From UBA4207 sp964352405 (GTDB lineage Bacteria; Bdellovibrionota; Bacteriovoracia; Bacteriovoracales; Bacteriovoracaceae), in the NCBI GenBank assembly GCA_964352405.1, contig CAYGRY010000002.1, forward strand, positions 1 through 64,000: a stretch of 64,000 bases of DNA, given 5' to 3'. Of this stretch, positions 9,518 through 19,109 are shown piece after piece; within the stretch, counting starts at the first letter, position 1; the number at the start of each line of letters is the position of its first letter. The position numbers were made by a program, and so were the translations under genes. The notes below the pieces were generated by a model. The model did not search any database, was not told where the DNA came from, and was given only the letters and a program-made list of their open reading frames with translations.

Positions 9518-10138
9518 ATGAGTATTAAAAAGACCCTTTTCGGTCCAATGTTTGACAACAACCCAATTGCTCTACAGATCCTTGGGATTTGTTCTGCTCT
9601 TGCTGTTACAACTAAAATGGAATCAGTCATGGTTATGGCCCTCGCCGTAACACTTGTGACTGCTGTTTCAAACTTTTGTGTCTCTATTATTAGAAACCAT
9701 GTACCAAGCGCGATTCGTATCATTGTGATGATGACTGTTATTGCTTCTCTGGTAATTGTAACTGACCAACTTCTTAAAGCATTTGTCTATGACATTGCTA
9801 AAAGTATGTCTGTTTATATTGGTTTGATCATTACAAACTGTATTGTAATGGGAAGAGCTGAAGCCTATGCCATGAAAAATGGACCGATCATGAGTTTTCT
9901 TGATGGTCTAGGAAACGGTATTGGTTATTCATTAGTTCTAATTTTTATTGGTGTTTTTAGAGAGCTTTTTGGTTCTGGAAAACTGTTTGGTTTTTCAATT
10001 ATGCCTCTAACAAATGAAGGCGGATGGTACCAAGGAAACGGGCTTATGCTTCTTTCTCCAAGTGCCTTCTTTTTAATCGGCATCTTTATCTGGGTACTGC
10101 GTACTTGGAAAAAAGATCAAATTGAACAAAGTAATTAA
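9518..10138 (+). CDS. nqrD: Na+-NQR subunit D
   Basis: NqrD is an integral membrane subunit with six helices that, together with NqrE, holds the intramembrane Fe-S centre. The 206-residue protein starts MSIKKTLFGPMFDNNPIALQ, a recognisable NqrD start. A cysteine in the first helix (LGICSAL) and one in the fourth (ITNCIVMGRAEAYA) are in the positions expected for cluster ligands, with the well conserved NCIVMGRAEA motif. The gene is tightly packed between nqrC and nqrE. Confidence 0.97.
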   Translation: MSIKKTLFGPMFDNNPIALQILGICSALAVTTKMESVMVMALAVTLVTAVSNFCVSIIRNHVPSAIRIIVMMTVIASLVIVTDQLLKAFVYDIAKSMSVYIGLIITNCIVMGRAEAYAMKNGPIMSFLDGLGNGIGYSLVLIFIGVFRELFGSGKLFGFSIMPLTNEGGWYQGNGLMLLSPSAFFLIGIFIWVLRTWKKDQIEQSN

Positions 10139-10149
10139 GAGAGTCAAAT

Positions 10150-10761
10150 ATGTTACAACATCATCTTAGTATTTTAACCAACGCTATTTTTATTGAAAAC
10201 ATGGCGCTTTCTTTCTTCCTTGGAATGTGTACTTTTATTGCCGTTTCAAAAAAGGTTAAGACAGCGATTGGTTTGGGGATTGCAGTTATCGTTGTGCAGA
10301 CGATTACTGTTCCGGCCAACAACCTTATTTATACAAATCTTTTAAAAGGTGGAGCTCTTGCTTGGGCCGGGATGCCAAATACAGATCTAACTTTCTTAGG
10401 TTTGATTTCTTATATCGGTGTTATTGCCGCTATTGTTCAAATTCTTGAAATGACTTTAGATAAGTATGTGCCATCTCTCTATGCTGCTCTAGGGATTTTC
10501 CTTCCACTCATTACTGTGAACTGTGCCATTTTAGGTGGATCACTTTTCATGGTTGAGCGTGATTATAATTTTGCAGAAAGTGTGACTTACGGCTTTGGTT
10601 CTGGCCTTGGTTGGGCCCTCGCTATTATGGCACTTGCAGGTATTAGAGAAAAGATGAAGTACAGCGATGTTCCTGAAGGTCTACGTGGTTTAGGTATTAC
10701 CTTTATCACTGTTGGTCTAATGGCCTTAGGCTTTTTATCTTTTTCTGGTATTCAACTTTAA
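10150..10761 (+). CDS. nqrE: Na+-NQR subunit E
   Basis: NqrE is the partner of NqrD and has the inverted membrane topology. The 203-residue protein has six hydrophobic segments. The expected cysteine-containing helices are visible (FLGMCTFIAVSKK near residue 24 and TVNCAILGGSLFM near residue 119), which provide ligands for the centre shared with NqrD. Length and gene position match the family. A normal ribosome site precedes ATG 10150. Confidence 0.97.
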   Translation: MLQHHLSILTNAIFIENMALSFFLGMCTFIAVSKKVKTAIGLGIAVIVVQTITVPANNLIYTNLLKGGALAWAGMPNTDLTFLGLISYIGVIAAIVQILEMTLDKYVPSLYAALGIFLPLITVNCAILGGSLFMVERDYNFAESVTYGFGSGLGWALAIMALAGIREKMKYSDVPEGLRGLGITFITVGLMALGFLSFSGIQL

Positions 10762-10783
10762 TTATTAGTTAATAGGATTCGGT

Positions 10784-12007
10784 ATGAACGAAATCATCCT
10801 TGGCGTCTCAATGTTTACCGCGGTCATCTTGGCCTTGGTCTGTATTATTCTCGTTGCGAAAAGCAAGTTAGTTTCAAGTGGAAATGTTGAGCTTGTTATT
10901 AATGGAGAAAAAACAGTGTCTGTCGCCGCTGGTGGCAAACTTTTAAATATTTTAGCAGATCAAAAGCTGTTCGTTTCTTCTGCCTGCGGTGGCGGCGGAA
11001 CGTGTGGACAGTGTAAAGTTCATATCCACTCAGGTGGTGGCGATATTCTGGAAACAGAAATGTCTCATATTACAAAAAGAGAAGCCAAAGAAGGCTGTCG
11101 TCTTTCATGTCAGGTTGCCGTTAAAACCGATATGAAGATTGAAGTTCCTGAAGAAGTTTTTGGTGTAAAAAAATGGGAGTGTACAGTTCGCTCTAACCAT
11201 AACGTTGCAACATTTATTAAAGAGCTTATTCTTGAATTACCAGCTGGTGAGGAAGTTCCATTTAGAGCTGGTGGATTTATTCAAATTGAGCGTCCGGGTG
11301 GACTTTCAATTGATTATAAAGATTTCAAGATTGAAGAACGCTTTCATGAAGATTGGGATAAATTCAATATCTGGCAATTTAAAAGTCATACTGATGAAGA
11401 CGTCATTAGAGCTTACTCGATGGCTAACTATCCTGAAGAGAAAGGGATCATTATGCTTAACGTGCGTATTGCTTCACCCCCTCCACGTCTTCCAAACGTT
11501 CCTCCTGGGAAAATGTCTTCGTATATCTTTGATTTAAAACCAGGGGATAAAACAACTATTTCTGGCCCATTTGGTGAGTTCTTTGCTCGCGACACTGATA
11601 AAGAAATGATCTTTGTTGGTGGTGGAGCAGGTATGGCGCCAATGCGTTCACATATCTTTGATCAACTTAAGCGTATCAATACAAAGAGAAAGATGACTTT
11701 CTGGTACGGTGCTAGATCTAAAAGAGAAATGTTCTATGTTGAAGATTTTGATGGTCTTCAAGCTGAGAATGAAAACTTTAAATGGTATTGCGCACTTTCA
11801 GAGCCTCAGCCGGGCGATGATTGGAAAGGTGATACTGGGTTTATCCATAATGTTCTTTATGAAAACTACTTAAAGAATCATGAAGCTCCAGAAGATTGTG
11901 AATATTACTTATGTGGTCCACCAATGATGAACCAAGCGGTTATTAATATGCTTCTCTCTCTCGGTGTAGAAAGAGATGATATTATGCTGGATGACTTCGG
12001 CGGCTAA
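10784..12007 (+). CDS. nqrF: Na+-NQR subunit F (NADH-oxidising, FAD and 2Fe-2S)
   Basis: NqrF is the electron-entry subunit: NADH reduces FAD, and electrons pass to a 2Fe-2S cluster. The 407-residue protein has an N-terminal membrane anchor, a ferredoxin-like domain with SACGGGGTCGQCKV (cysteines of the 2Fe-2S site), an FAD-binding RAYSMANYP motif, an NAD-binding GGGAGMAPMRSH motif, and ends with the LDDFGG tail typical of NqrF. All cofactor residues appear intact. The gene is followed by a hairpin before apbE. Confidence 0.97.
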   Translation: MNEIILGVSMFTAVILALVCIILVAKSKLVSSGNVELVINGEKTVSVAAGGKLLNILADQKLFVSSACGGGGTCGQCKVHIHSGGGDILETEMSHITKREAKEGCRLSCQVAVKTDMKIEVPEEVFGVKKWECTVRSNHNVATFIKELILELPAGEEVPFRAGGFIQIERPGGLSIDYKDFKIEERFHEDWDKFNIWQFKSHTDEDVIRAYSMANYPEEKGIIMLNVRIASPPPRLPNVPPGKMSSYIFDLKPGDKTTISGPFGEFFARDTDKEMIFVGGGAGMAPMRSHIFDQLKRINTKRKMTFWYGARSKREMFYVEDFDGLQAENENFKWYCALSEPQPGDDWKGDTGFIHNVLYENYLKNHEAPEDCEYYLCGPPMMNQAVINMLLSLGVERDDIMLDDFGG

Positions 12008-12015
12008 CTGACGCG

Positions 12016-12041
12016 AGCCATGATTAATTTCATGGCTTTTT
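12016..12041 (+). terminator. intrinsic terminator or attenuator between nqrF and apbE
   Basis: An inverted repeat AGCCATGA (12016-12023) / TCATGGCT (12030-12037) with a 6-base loop is followed by TTTTCT. This 8-bp hairpin with a U-rich tail lies 9 bases after the nqrF stop. It could end or reduce transcription before the maturation genes apbE and nqrM. Confidence 0.6.
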
Positions 12042-12054
12042 CTAAAGGAATAAA

Positions 12055-13077
12055 ATGCTAAAAATTCTTTCACTTTTAGCTCTATTACTATCTTGTACTA
12101 AAACAGAAGCTCCTAAACAATTGTCCCTATTTGGTAAAACCATGGGGACAACATTTTCTATAAAATATTATCCGGCCAAAGAATCCCCTGAGAGCGAAGA
12201 GCTTTTAAAAGTAGTAAATGACAAACTCAATTCCATCAATATGGAGATGTCGACCTATATTGATCAAAGCGAAATACAAACATTCAATAAACTAAAAACG
12301 GTAGATAGTTGGTTTAAAGTTTCCCCTGGTTTTCTTTGGGTAACTAAACTTGCTATCGCTTTAGCAGATAAAACCGATGGTATCTATGATCCAACAATTG
12401 GTCCTTTGGTGGACCTATGGGGATTTGGAAAAAATAAGACAAAAGTCATACCTACCGCACAACAAATTGAAATGGCTAAGAATAGAGTGGGCTACAAGAA
12501 AATTATTGTCCATGACACAGAAGCGATGATTCGAAAAACCCAAGCCGACGTCAGATTAGATTTATCATCTATTGCTAAAGGCTGGGGAGTTGATGAAGTT
12601 GGTCGTGTACTTGAGACTAATGGAATTGAAAGTTATATGGTTGAGATTGGTGGTGAGATTAGGGCCAAGGGACTAAAAGCCGACAAAACTCAGTGGCAAT
12701 TAGGAATAACATCACCGGACTCAAATGGTTTTGATTCGGTGCAGAAGATTGTGCTTCTTAAGGACGCTGCTCTTGCCACATCTGGTGATTATCGAAACTT
12801 CTATGAGATTGATGGAAAACGATATTCCCACGTTATAGACCCTAGAACTGGTTCTCCAGCGCTCAGTACGATTGCAAGTGTGTCTGTGATCGAAAAAAGT
12901 GGAGATTGCACACAAGCCGATGGGCTAGCGACGGCGCTTTTAGCGATGGGGCTTGAGGGAGCGCAAAAGTTTGCCCTAGATAATCAATTACCTGTGTTTA
13001 TTGTCTATCATAGCGGCGAGGAAGAATATTCAGAGTGGGTGACACCTGAATTTTCTGGGTATATTAAAAAGAAATGA
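12055..13077 (+). CDS. apbE: ApbE family FAD:protein FMN transferase (lipoprotein)
   Basis: ApbE cleaves FAD and attaches FMN through a phosphoester bond to Thr in NqrB and NqrC. The 340-residue protein has a short signal sequence ending in LLSC (lipobox), so it is probably anchored at the outside of the inner membrane. Family motifs are GKTMGTTFSIKYY near residue 24, DLSSIAKGWGVDEV near residue 171, VEIGGEIRAKG near residue 196, and HVIDPRTGSPA near residue 259, which includes the catalytic and Mg-binding region. Its location directly after nqrF indicates that NQR is the main target. Its stop overlaps the nqrM start. Confidence 0.95.
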   Translation: MLKILSLLALLLSCTKTEAPKQLSLFGKTMGTTFSIKYYPAKESPESEELLKVVNDKLNSINMEMSTYIDQSEIQTFNKLKTVDSWFKVSPGFLWVTKLAIALADKTDGIYDPTIGPLVDLWGFGKNKTKVIPTAQQIEMAKNRVGYKKIIVHDTEAMIRKTQADVRLDLSSIAKGWGVDEVGRVLETNGIESYMVEIGGEIRAKGLKADKTQWQLGITSPDSNGFDSVQKIVLLKDAALATSGDYRNFYEIDGKRYSHVIDPRTGSPALSTIASVSVIEKSGDCTQADGLATALLAMGLEGAQKFALDNQLPVFIVYHSGEEEYSEWVTPEFSGYIKKK

Positions 13078-13316
13078 TGACTGAATATTTTATTATTACA
13101 TTGGTTTTTCTATTTATCTTCATGGCGGCCATGGGCGTCGGATATTTATTTAAAGGTAATGAGCTTAAAGGTTCTTGCGGTGGTCTTGGTAAGATCATGG
13201 GTGAAGATTGTAATTTTTGTGACAAAAAGACTGAGTGCAATGCTCAAGATGAAAGTCATGACTGCGAAAGTCCGATCAAGATTGATGCTGGGCATACCTA
13301 CCTCGTTCAACAGTAA
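13074..13316 (+). CDS. nqrM: NqrM-like Na+-NQR maturation protein
   Basis: NqrM is a small membrane protein needed to assemble the Fe centre of NqrD/NqrE. The 80-residue protein has one N-terminal membrane helix (about residues 5-26) and a Cys-rich domain containing the signature LKGSCGGLGKI, followed by C-x2-C and further cysteines. The usual NqrM is about 70-80 residues with four conserved cysteines, matching this protein. The start ATG at 13074 overlaps the apbE stop (ATGATGA). Confidence 0.9.
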   Translation: MMTEYFIITLVFLFIFMAAMGVGYLFKGNELKGSCGGLGKIMGEDCNFCDKKTECNAQDESHDCESPIKIDAGHTYLVQQ

Positions 13317-13504
13317 TTTTTAGATCCAAATATTAAGAAAACTTGTGCTGCAGTTGTTGCCGTCTACTTAGTTTAGTCTTCACTAAATGCTATCCTGAGC
13401 CTATAGTCTCGCATAGTTGGCCTACTTTCTTATTGATTTAAGACGAGTAGGGATTGTTTATTAAACTTCTTATGCCCAAAATTTGGGGAAGTGGATTTCA
13501 CAAG

Positions 13505-16228
13505 ATGAAACGACAAGATTTTACTCATCTTTCAGCCTCCGACATTACTTATATTGATGGTCTCTATGAAGACTACAAATCAAATCCAGATTCGATTGAA
13601 GAAACTTGGAAAATGTTTTTTCAAGGTTTCGAATTTCAAGGACTATCGTCTGGTGGAGAATTTGATGAATCTAAAATGCGAAAAGAGTTTAATGTTTTTC
13701 GCTTAATTCAAAGTTATCGCTCTCGTGGACATCTCGTATCAGACACAAACCCAATTCGTCCAAGAAGAGATCGTGATGCAAGAATCTCTTTTGATCATTT
13801 TGACTTATCAACAGACGATCTTGATAAGCCATTTATGTGTTCTGAGTTTGTAGGCCTTGCAAAAAATTCAACTCTAAGAGAAATCCTCGATCACCTTCGC
13901 GCTATTTACTGCGGTAAAATTGGTGTTGAGTACATGCATTGTCTCAATACTGATGTTCGTCGTTGGTTTAGAGAAAAATATGAATCAGAAGCTAAGAATC
14001 TAAACTTTCCACTTGAAAAGAAAAAAAGAATTCTTAGAAAACTAAATGAAGCCAATGTTTTTGAAAACTTTCTTCAAAGTAAGTTCATTGGACAAAAAAG
14101 ATTCTCTTTAGAAGGTGGTGAAACGACCATCCCTGCGCTTGATGCCATTATTAATCATGGTGCAAAACACGGTGCTAAAGAGTTTGTCTTTGGAATGGCC
14201 CATAGAGGTCGCTTAAACGTTTTAGCGAATATCGTCGGAAAAACTTATGAGTATATTTTCTCTGAGTTTGAAGGCGGATCAATGGAAGAAAAAGCCCAAG
14301 CTGGTGACGGTGATGTGAAATACCATATGGGTTTCACTTCAATTAAAGAATCAGCCGATGGCCATGAAGTTTATCTTAAAATCTTACCAAACCCATCGCA
14401 TCTTGAAGCTATTGCTCCAGTGGTCATGGGCTATAACAGAGCTCAAATTGATCATGCTTATCATGGTGATGAGAGTAAAATTCTGCCAATTATTATTCAT
14501 GGTGATGCTGCCGTTGCGGGACAAGGTATCGTTTATGAATGCTTACAAATGAGTGAGCTTCCAGGATATAGAGTAGGTGGCTCCATCCATTTTGTGATTA
14601 ACAACCAAATTGGTTTTACCACTGACTTTGTTGATGGAAGAAGTTCATATTATTGTACAAGTGTCGCCAAGATGCTTGATTGTCCAGTCATTCACGTTAA
14701 CGGCGATGATCCAGAAGCCGTAGTGTACGCTGTAGAATTGGCTACCGAGTTTAGACAGAAATTTAAAAAAGATGTTTTCGTCGATATGGTTTGTTATAGA
14801 AAGCACGGACATAATGAAGGGGATGAGCCAAAGTACACTCAACCACATCTTTATGGTCTAGTGGCAAAACATAAGAACCCAAGAGAAGTTTATATTGAAA
14901 AACTTCTTGCAGCGGATCCAGAAGTTAAAAGCCTGGCTAAACAAATGCAAAAAGAGTTTAAAGATCTGCTTTCTGATCGTTTAAATAATGTGAAACAAAA
15001 AGAGCTTCCAAATCGTAAGAAAGGTCCACACAAAGAGTGGGAAAAATTACGTTTTAGTAAACCTGGTGACTTTGATGAAAAGGTTAACACAGGGGTTGAT
15101 CGTAAAGTTCTCGATAAAATTATGTCGGCCATGACAAAAGTTCCTGAAGGGTTTAATACTCTTAAAAAAGCTCAAAAAATTCTTGATGATCGTGCGGCTT
15201 CTTGGTCAAACGATTCAGTTGATTGGGCGATGGCCGAGCTGTTGGCCTACGGAACAGTTTTAAATGAAGGCTTCGGTGTTCGTTTTTCTGGGCAAGATGT
15301 CGTCAGGGGAACTTTTTCTCACCGCCACGCCAAAGTTTTTGATGAAATGACGAGTGAAGCTTACTGCGGTCTGGATCATATTCAAGAAAAACAAGGTCAA
15401 TTTAGTATTTATAATTCACTTTTATCTGAATACGCCGTTTTAGGATTCGAGTATGGCTACTCTCAAGGAAGCCCACACTCGCTCAATATTTGGGAAGCGC
15501 AGTTTGGTGATTTCGCCAACGGTGCACAGATCATGATCGATCAGTTCATTAGTGCTGGTGAAACTAAATGGCGCAGAATGTGCGACCTCGTTATGCTTTT
15601 ACCTCATGGCTATGAAGGTGCGGGGCCAGAACATTCATCGGCCAGAATGGAGCGTTTTCTGCAGTTATGTGCAGAGGATAATTTAGTTATTGCCAACTGT
15701 ACGACAGCAGCTAACTTCTTTCACGCCCTTAGAAGACAAATTAAATGGGAATTTAGAAAGCCTTTGATTGTCTTCACACCAAAATCTCTGCTTAGAGATT
15801 CTCGCGTGACTTCTTCTATTGATGATCTTGTTAAAGGTCAATTTCAAGAAGTGATCGATGATAAAGCAGCTGATCCTAAGAAAGTTAAAACGGTATTGTT
15901 GTGTACTGGGAAGATTTATTATCAGTTACTAGAAAAAAAGAACCAAGAAGATCGAAGCGATGTCGCGATTGTGAGACTCGAGCAAATTTACCCATTACCT
16001 GAAAAACAGATTGATGCTGTCCTTAAAAAGTATAAGGGCGCTAAAAATCTTCGTTGGGTACAGGAAGAGCCTTTAAATATTGGTGCTTGGACTTTCCTGA
16101 TGAGATGGCGTGAACTCTTTGGAAACTTTGAATGTGTTTCCAGAAGAAGTGCGGCTTCACCGGCGACAGGTTTTGCTTCTGTCCACCAAAGAGAACAAGA
16201 AGAAATTTTAAAGAAAGCATTTTTATAG
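13505..16228 (+). CDS. sucA: 2-oxoglutarate dehydrogenase E1 component
   Basis: This is the thiamine diphosphate-dependent E1 of the oxoglutarate dehydrogenase complex, converting 2-oxoglutarate to a succinyl group on E2 in the TCA cycle. The 907-residue protein carries the N-terminal E2-binding segment (YIDGLYEDYK and WKMFFQGF), a typical EFVFGMAHRGRLNVLAN block, thiamine-binding GDGD and later HGDAA regions, and a C-terminal transketolase-like half (LPHGYEGAGPEHSSAR). ATG 13505 is the start because the conserved N-terminus begins here; an in-frame TTG at 13454 adds non-conserved residues. It is followed by sucB after 21 bases. The 13317-13504 gap contains no recognisable gene. Confidence 0.97.
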   Translation: MKRQDFTHLSASDITYIDGLYEDYKSNPDSIEETWKMFFQGFEFQGLSSGGEFDESKMRKEFNVFRLIQSYRSRGHLVSDTNPIRPRRDRDARISFDHFDLSTDDLDKPFMCSEFVGLAKNSTLREILDHLRAIYCGKIGVEYMHCLNTDVRRWFREKYESEAKNLNFPLEKKKRILRKLNEANVFENFLQSKFIGQKRFSLEGGETTIPALDAIINHGAKHGAKEFVFGMAHRGRLNVLANIVGKTYEYIFSEFEGGSMEEKAQAGDGDVKYHMGFTSIKESADGHEVYLKILPNPSHLEAIAPVVMGYNRAQIDHAYHGDESKILPIIIHGDAAVAGQGIVYECLQMSELPGYRVGGSIHFVINNQIGFTTDFVDGRSSYYCTSVAKMLDCPVIHVNGDDPEAVVYAVELATEFRQKFKKDVFVDMVCYRKHGHNEGDEPKYTQPHLYGLVAKHKNPREVYIEKLLAADPEVKSLAKQMQKEFKDLLSDRLNNVKQKELPNRKKGPHKEWEKLRFSKPGDFDEKVNTGVDRKVLDKIMSAMTKVPEGFNTLKKAQKILDDRAASWSNDSVDWAMAELLAYGTVLNEGFGVRFSGQDVVRGTFSHRHAKVFDEMTSEAYCGLDHIQEKQGQFSIYNSLLSEYAVLGFEYGYSQGSPHSLNIWEAQFGDFANGAQIMIDQFISAGETKWRRMCDLVMLLPHGYEGAGPEHSSARMERFLQLCAEDNLVIANCTTAANFFHALRRQIKWEFRKPLIVFTPKSLLRDSRVTSSIDDLVKGQFQEVIDDKAADPKKVKTVLLCTGKIYYQLLEKKNQEDRSDVAIVRLEQIYPLPEKQIDAVLKKYKGAKNLRWVQEEPLNIGAWTFLMRWRELFGNFECVSRRSAASPATGFASVHQREQEEILKKAFL

Positions 16229-16249
16229 AAAATATGATGAGGAAGCCCT

Positions 16250-17464
16250 ATGAGTATTGAAGTTAAGATTCCACAAATTGGAGAGTCTGTAACAGAAGTG
16301 ACCCTTGCCAGTTGGTTAGTTGCTGATGGTGATCAAGTTGATGAAGGTGATAACCTTTGTGAAATTGAATCAGACAAAGCGAATATGGAACTGCCTGCAG
16401 AGACCGCAGGTGTCATTACGTTTAAAGCTAGTGAAGGTGATGAGTTAAAAATCGGCGCCGTTATCGCAACAATTGAGCCAGGTGCTGGAGCTAAAAAAGC
16501 GGCTCCAAAAGCTGAAGCTCCTAAAGCTGAAGGCAAAGCTTCCGCGCCAGCAGCTTCATCTTCAACAGGTGATAAAAACTTTCCTTCGCCTGCAGCAAGA
16601 AAAATATTAGATGAAAAAGGTGTCTCAGCTGATGCAGTCAGTGGCACTGGTAAAGATGGTCGTATCACTAAAGGTGATGCTCAAAACGCACAAGCAGCTA
16701 AAGCTGCTGCAGCTTCAAAACCTGCAGCAGATATTAAACCAGCCGTTGCTGCGGGTGGTGCTGTTAGAACTAAACGCGTTGAAAAAATGACTCGTTTAAG
16801 AAAAACTATAGCTGCTAGATTAACAGAAGCGAAAAACTCTACTGCCATGCTTACGACTTTTAATGAAGTCGACATGTTCGAGGTGATGGAATTACGTAAG
16901 CGTTATAAAGAAGAATTTCAAAAAAAGCATGACATCGGTCTTGGCTTTATGAGCTTTTTCACTAAAGCGTGTTGCTTAGCTCTTCAACAAGTTCCTGGAG
17001 TGAACGCCCAACTTGATGGGGACGATATTATTTATCATGACTATTGTGATGTCGGCGTTGCGGTTTCAACTCCACGCGGGCTTGTAGTACCTGTTGTAAA
17101 AAATGCTGAGAGTCTTTCGATGGCACAAATTGAAGGCGAGATTAAACGTCTTGCACTAAAAGGTCGCGATGGAAAGCTTACTATTGATGAAATGCAGGGT
17201 GGAACATTCACTATTACTAATGGTGGTGTATTCGGTTCAATGCTTTCAACTCCAATTTTAAATATTCCTCAATCGGCTATTCTTGGAATGCATAATATCG
17301 TTGAGCGTCCAGTGGCTTACAAAGGCCAAGTCGTTATTCATCCTGTTATGTACCTTGCTCTTTCTTACGATCACCGTGTGATAGATGGTAAAGAATCAGT
17401 AACATTTCTTAAAACAGTTAAAGAGATGATTGAAGATCCGGCCAAAATGCTTTTAGGAATTTAA
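16250..17464 (+). CDS. sucB: dihydrolipoamide succinyltransferase E2 component
   Basis: SucB is the core of the oxoglutarate dehydrogenase complex and transfers the succinyl group to CoA. The 404-residue protein has one lipoyl domain (lysine in EIESDKANMELPAE near residue 43), an Ala/Pro-rich linker, an E1/E3-binding domain (FPSPAARKILDEKG near residue 110), a second linker, and the catalytic domain ending in the active-site motif DHRVIDG near residue 374. Start ATG 16250 has a GAGGAAG ribosome site. Confidence 0.97.
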   Translation: MSIEVKIPQIGESVTEVTLASWLVADGDQVDEGDNLCEIESDKANMELPAETAGVITFKASEGDELKIGAVIATIEPGAGAKKAAPKAEAPKAEGKASAPAASSSTGDKNFPSPAARKILDEKGVSADAVSGTGKDGRITKGDAQNAQAAKAAAASKPAADIKPAVAAGGAVRTKRVEKMTRLRKTIAARLTEAKNSTAMLTTFNEVDMFEVMELRKRYKEEFQKKHDIGLGFMSFFTKACCLALQQVPGVNAQLDGDDIIYHDYCDVGVAVSTPRGLVVPVVKNAESLSMAQIEGEIKRLALKGRDGKLTIDEMQGGTFTITNGGVFGSMLSTPILNIPQSAILGMHNIVERPVAYKGQVVIHPVMYLALSYDHRVIDGKESVTFLKTVKEMIEDPAKMLLGI

Positions 17465-17473
17465 GGATAACTT

Positions 17474-18883
17474 ATGTCAAAACAAGAATATGATGTTGTT
17501 GTAATCGGTTCAGGTCCTGGTGGTTATGTCTGTGCCATTCGTTGTGCCCAGCTTGGCCTTAAAACTGCCATTGTTGAAAAATATTCAACTTTAGGTGGGA
17601 CTTGTTTAAACGTCGGTTGTATTCCTTCAAAAGCTTGGCTTGACTCTTCTGAACGATATCATGAAACCGTTCACACTCATGCTGATCACGGGATTAAAGT
17701 CTCTAAGGTTGAATTAGACTTTAAAAAAATGAGAGATCGCGTGAAAGCGGTTGTGAACGATAATGTCGGTGGTGTTTCTTTCTTGATGAAGAAAAATAAG
17801 ATTGATGTTCATCAAGGTATGGGCTCTTTTAAAAACGCTAACGAAGTTTTAGTTAAAGGTGATAAGAGCGAGACGGTACTCGTAGCTAAAAATATTATCA
17901 TTGCTACTGGCTCAAAACCTTCAACGCTACCAGGAATTGAAATTGATAAAAAAACAGTCATTACTTCCACTGAGGCTTTGTTTTTAGATAAGCAGCCAAA
18001 AAGTTTAGTCGTGATTGGTGGTGGAGTGATTGGTTGTGAGATGGCTTCTGTTTATGCTCGTCTTGGAACAAAAGTAACTATTGTTGAATACGCAGACTCT
18101 TTAATTGGCACCATGGATAAAGATTTATCAAAAGTTCTAACCAAGGTTTTCAAAAAAGATGGAATTGAACTTCTAACAGGTCATGCAGTTTCAAGTGCTA
18201 AAGGTTCAAAGACTAAAGCAGTTGTTGTGGCAAAGAATTTAAAAAAGGGCGAAGAGATCACCATTGAAGCAGAGATGTGTTTAGTCGCTGTTGGTCGCCG
18301 TCCTTTTGTCGAAGGATTAAATTTAGAAGCGGCCGGTGTTCAGCTTGATGAACGCTCACGAGTTAAAACGGATGATCATTTAAGAACAAATATTTCTAAT
18401 ATCTATGCCATCGGTGATGTGGTCAAAGGCGCGATGCTAGCGCATAAGGCCGAAGAAGAAGGTGTTTTTGTCGCCGAGCTTATCGCCGGACAAAAACCTC
18501 ATATCAATTATAATCTCATTCCTGGCGTTGTTTATACTTGGCCTGAAGTCTCTGCTGTTGGTGCAACAGAAGATGAGCTTAAGAAACAGGGGATTGCTTA
18601 TAAGGTCGGAAGTTTTCCTTATAAAGCATCTGGTAGAGCACGCGCTTCAAATGAAAGTGAAGGGCTTATTAAGGTCTTAGCGGATGCCTCAACAGATGAG
18701 ATCCTTGGTGTTCATATGGTCGGTGCTCGTTGTGCTGATATGATTGCTGAAGCCGTTCTTGCCATGGAGTTTAGAGCTTCGGCCGAAGATGTTGCACGTA
18801 CTTGTCATGCTCACCCAACCTATACAGAGACTTTCAAAGAAGCTTGTATGGCGGCGAGTGAGAATCGTGCGATTCATATCTAA
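17474..18883 (+). CDS. lpdA: dihydrolipoamide dehydrogenase E3 component
   Basis: E3 re-oxidises dihydrolipoamide and makes NADH. The 469-residue flavoprotein has the FAD-binding GSGPGGYV motif at residues 12-19, the redox-active disulphide motif GGTCLNVGCIPSK near residue 41, an NAD-binding GGGVIGCE motif near residue 183, a second FAD motif (YAIGDV), and the C-terminal active-site HAHPTYTE. It follows sucB by 9 bases and closes the suc operon; it could also serve pyruvate dehydrogenase. Confidence 0.97.
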   Translation: MSKQEYDVVVIGSGPGGYVCAIRCAQLGLKTAIVEKYSTLGGTCLNVGCIPSKAWLDSSERYHETVHTHADHGIKVSKVELDFKKMRDRVKAVVNDNVGGVSFLMKKNKIDVHQGMGSFKNANEVLVKGDKSETVLVAKNIIIATGSKPSTLPGIEIDKKTVITSTEALFLDKQPKSLVVIGGGVIGCEMASVYARLGTKVTIVEYADSLIGTMDKDLSKVLTKVFKKDGIELLTGHAVSSAKGSKTKAVVVAKNLKKGEEITIEAEMCLVAVGRRPFVEGLNLEAAGVQLDERSRVKTDDHLRTNISNIYAIGDVVKGAMLAHKAEEEGVFVAELIAGQKPHINYNLIPGVVYTWPEVSAVGATEDELKKQGIAYKVGSFPYKASGRARASNESEGLIKVLADASTDEILGVHMVGARCADMIAEAVLAMEFRASAEDVARTCHAHPTYTETFKEACMAASENRAIHI

Positions 18884-18925
18884 GTAAAGTACTAATCTAT
18901 TTCAGTCAGAATTGATGTTTGTGCG

Positions 18926-18957
18926 AAGCATTTATTTACTTATAAATGTGGGCTTTT
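18926..18957 (+). terminator. possible intrinsic terminator after lpdA
   Basis: An A/T-rich inverted repeat, CATTTAT (18929-18935) and ATAAATG (18942-18948), is followed by TGGGCTTTT. It lies 43 bases after the lpdA stop. The stem is weak, so this is only moderately supported. Confidence 0.4.
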
Positions 18958-19002
18958 CCTTTACAGTTCACTGTTAAATTGCGGAAAATATAGGGGAAAG
19001 TA

Positions 19003-19092
19003 TGGTGCCCGAGACGAGACTTGAACTCGTACGGAATGATTAATTCCGAGGGATTTTAAATCCCTTGTGTCTACCGATTTCACCACCCGGGC
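19003..19092 (-). tRNA. tRNA-Leu, anticodon UAA
   Basis: On the minus strand the sequence begins GCCCGGG (19092-19086) and ends CTCGGGC followed by ACCA, so the acceptor stem pairs over seven bases with one G-U. The CCA end is encoded (19005-19003). The anticodon arm has the stem AGGGA/TCCCT around the loop TTTAAAA, which gives anticodon TAA. The T arm contains the standard GTTCAAGTC element, and a long variable arm is present, as expected for a class II leucine tRNA of 90 bases. It lies between lpdA and the lipoprotein gene and is transcribed against them. Confidence 0.95.
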
Positions 19093-19109
19093 AGGAAGAT
19101 GATTCAAGG

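Noticed and set aside
19065..19109. Upstream start of the lipoprotein gene
   Set aside because: It lies within the tRNA-Leu gene and would disrupt the signal peptide.
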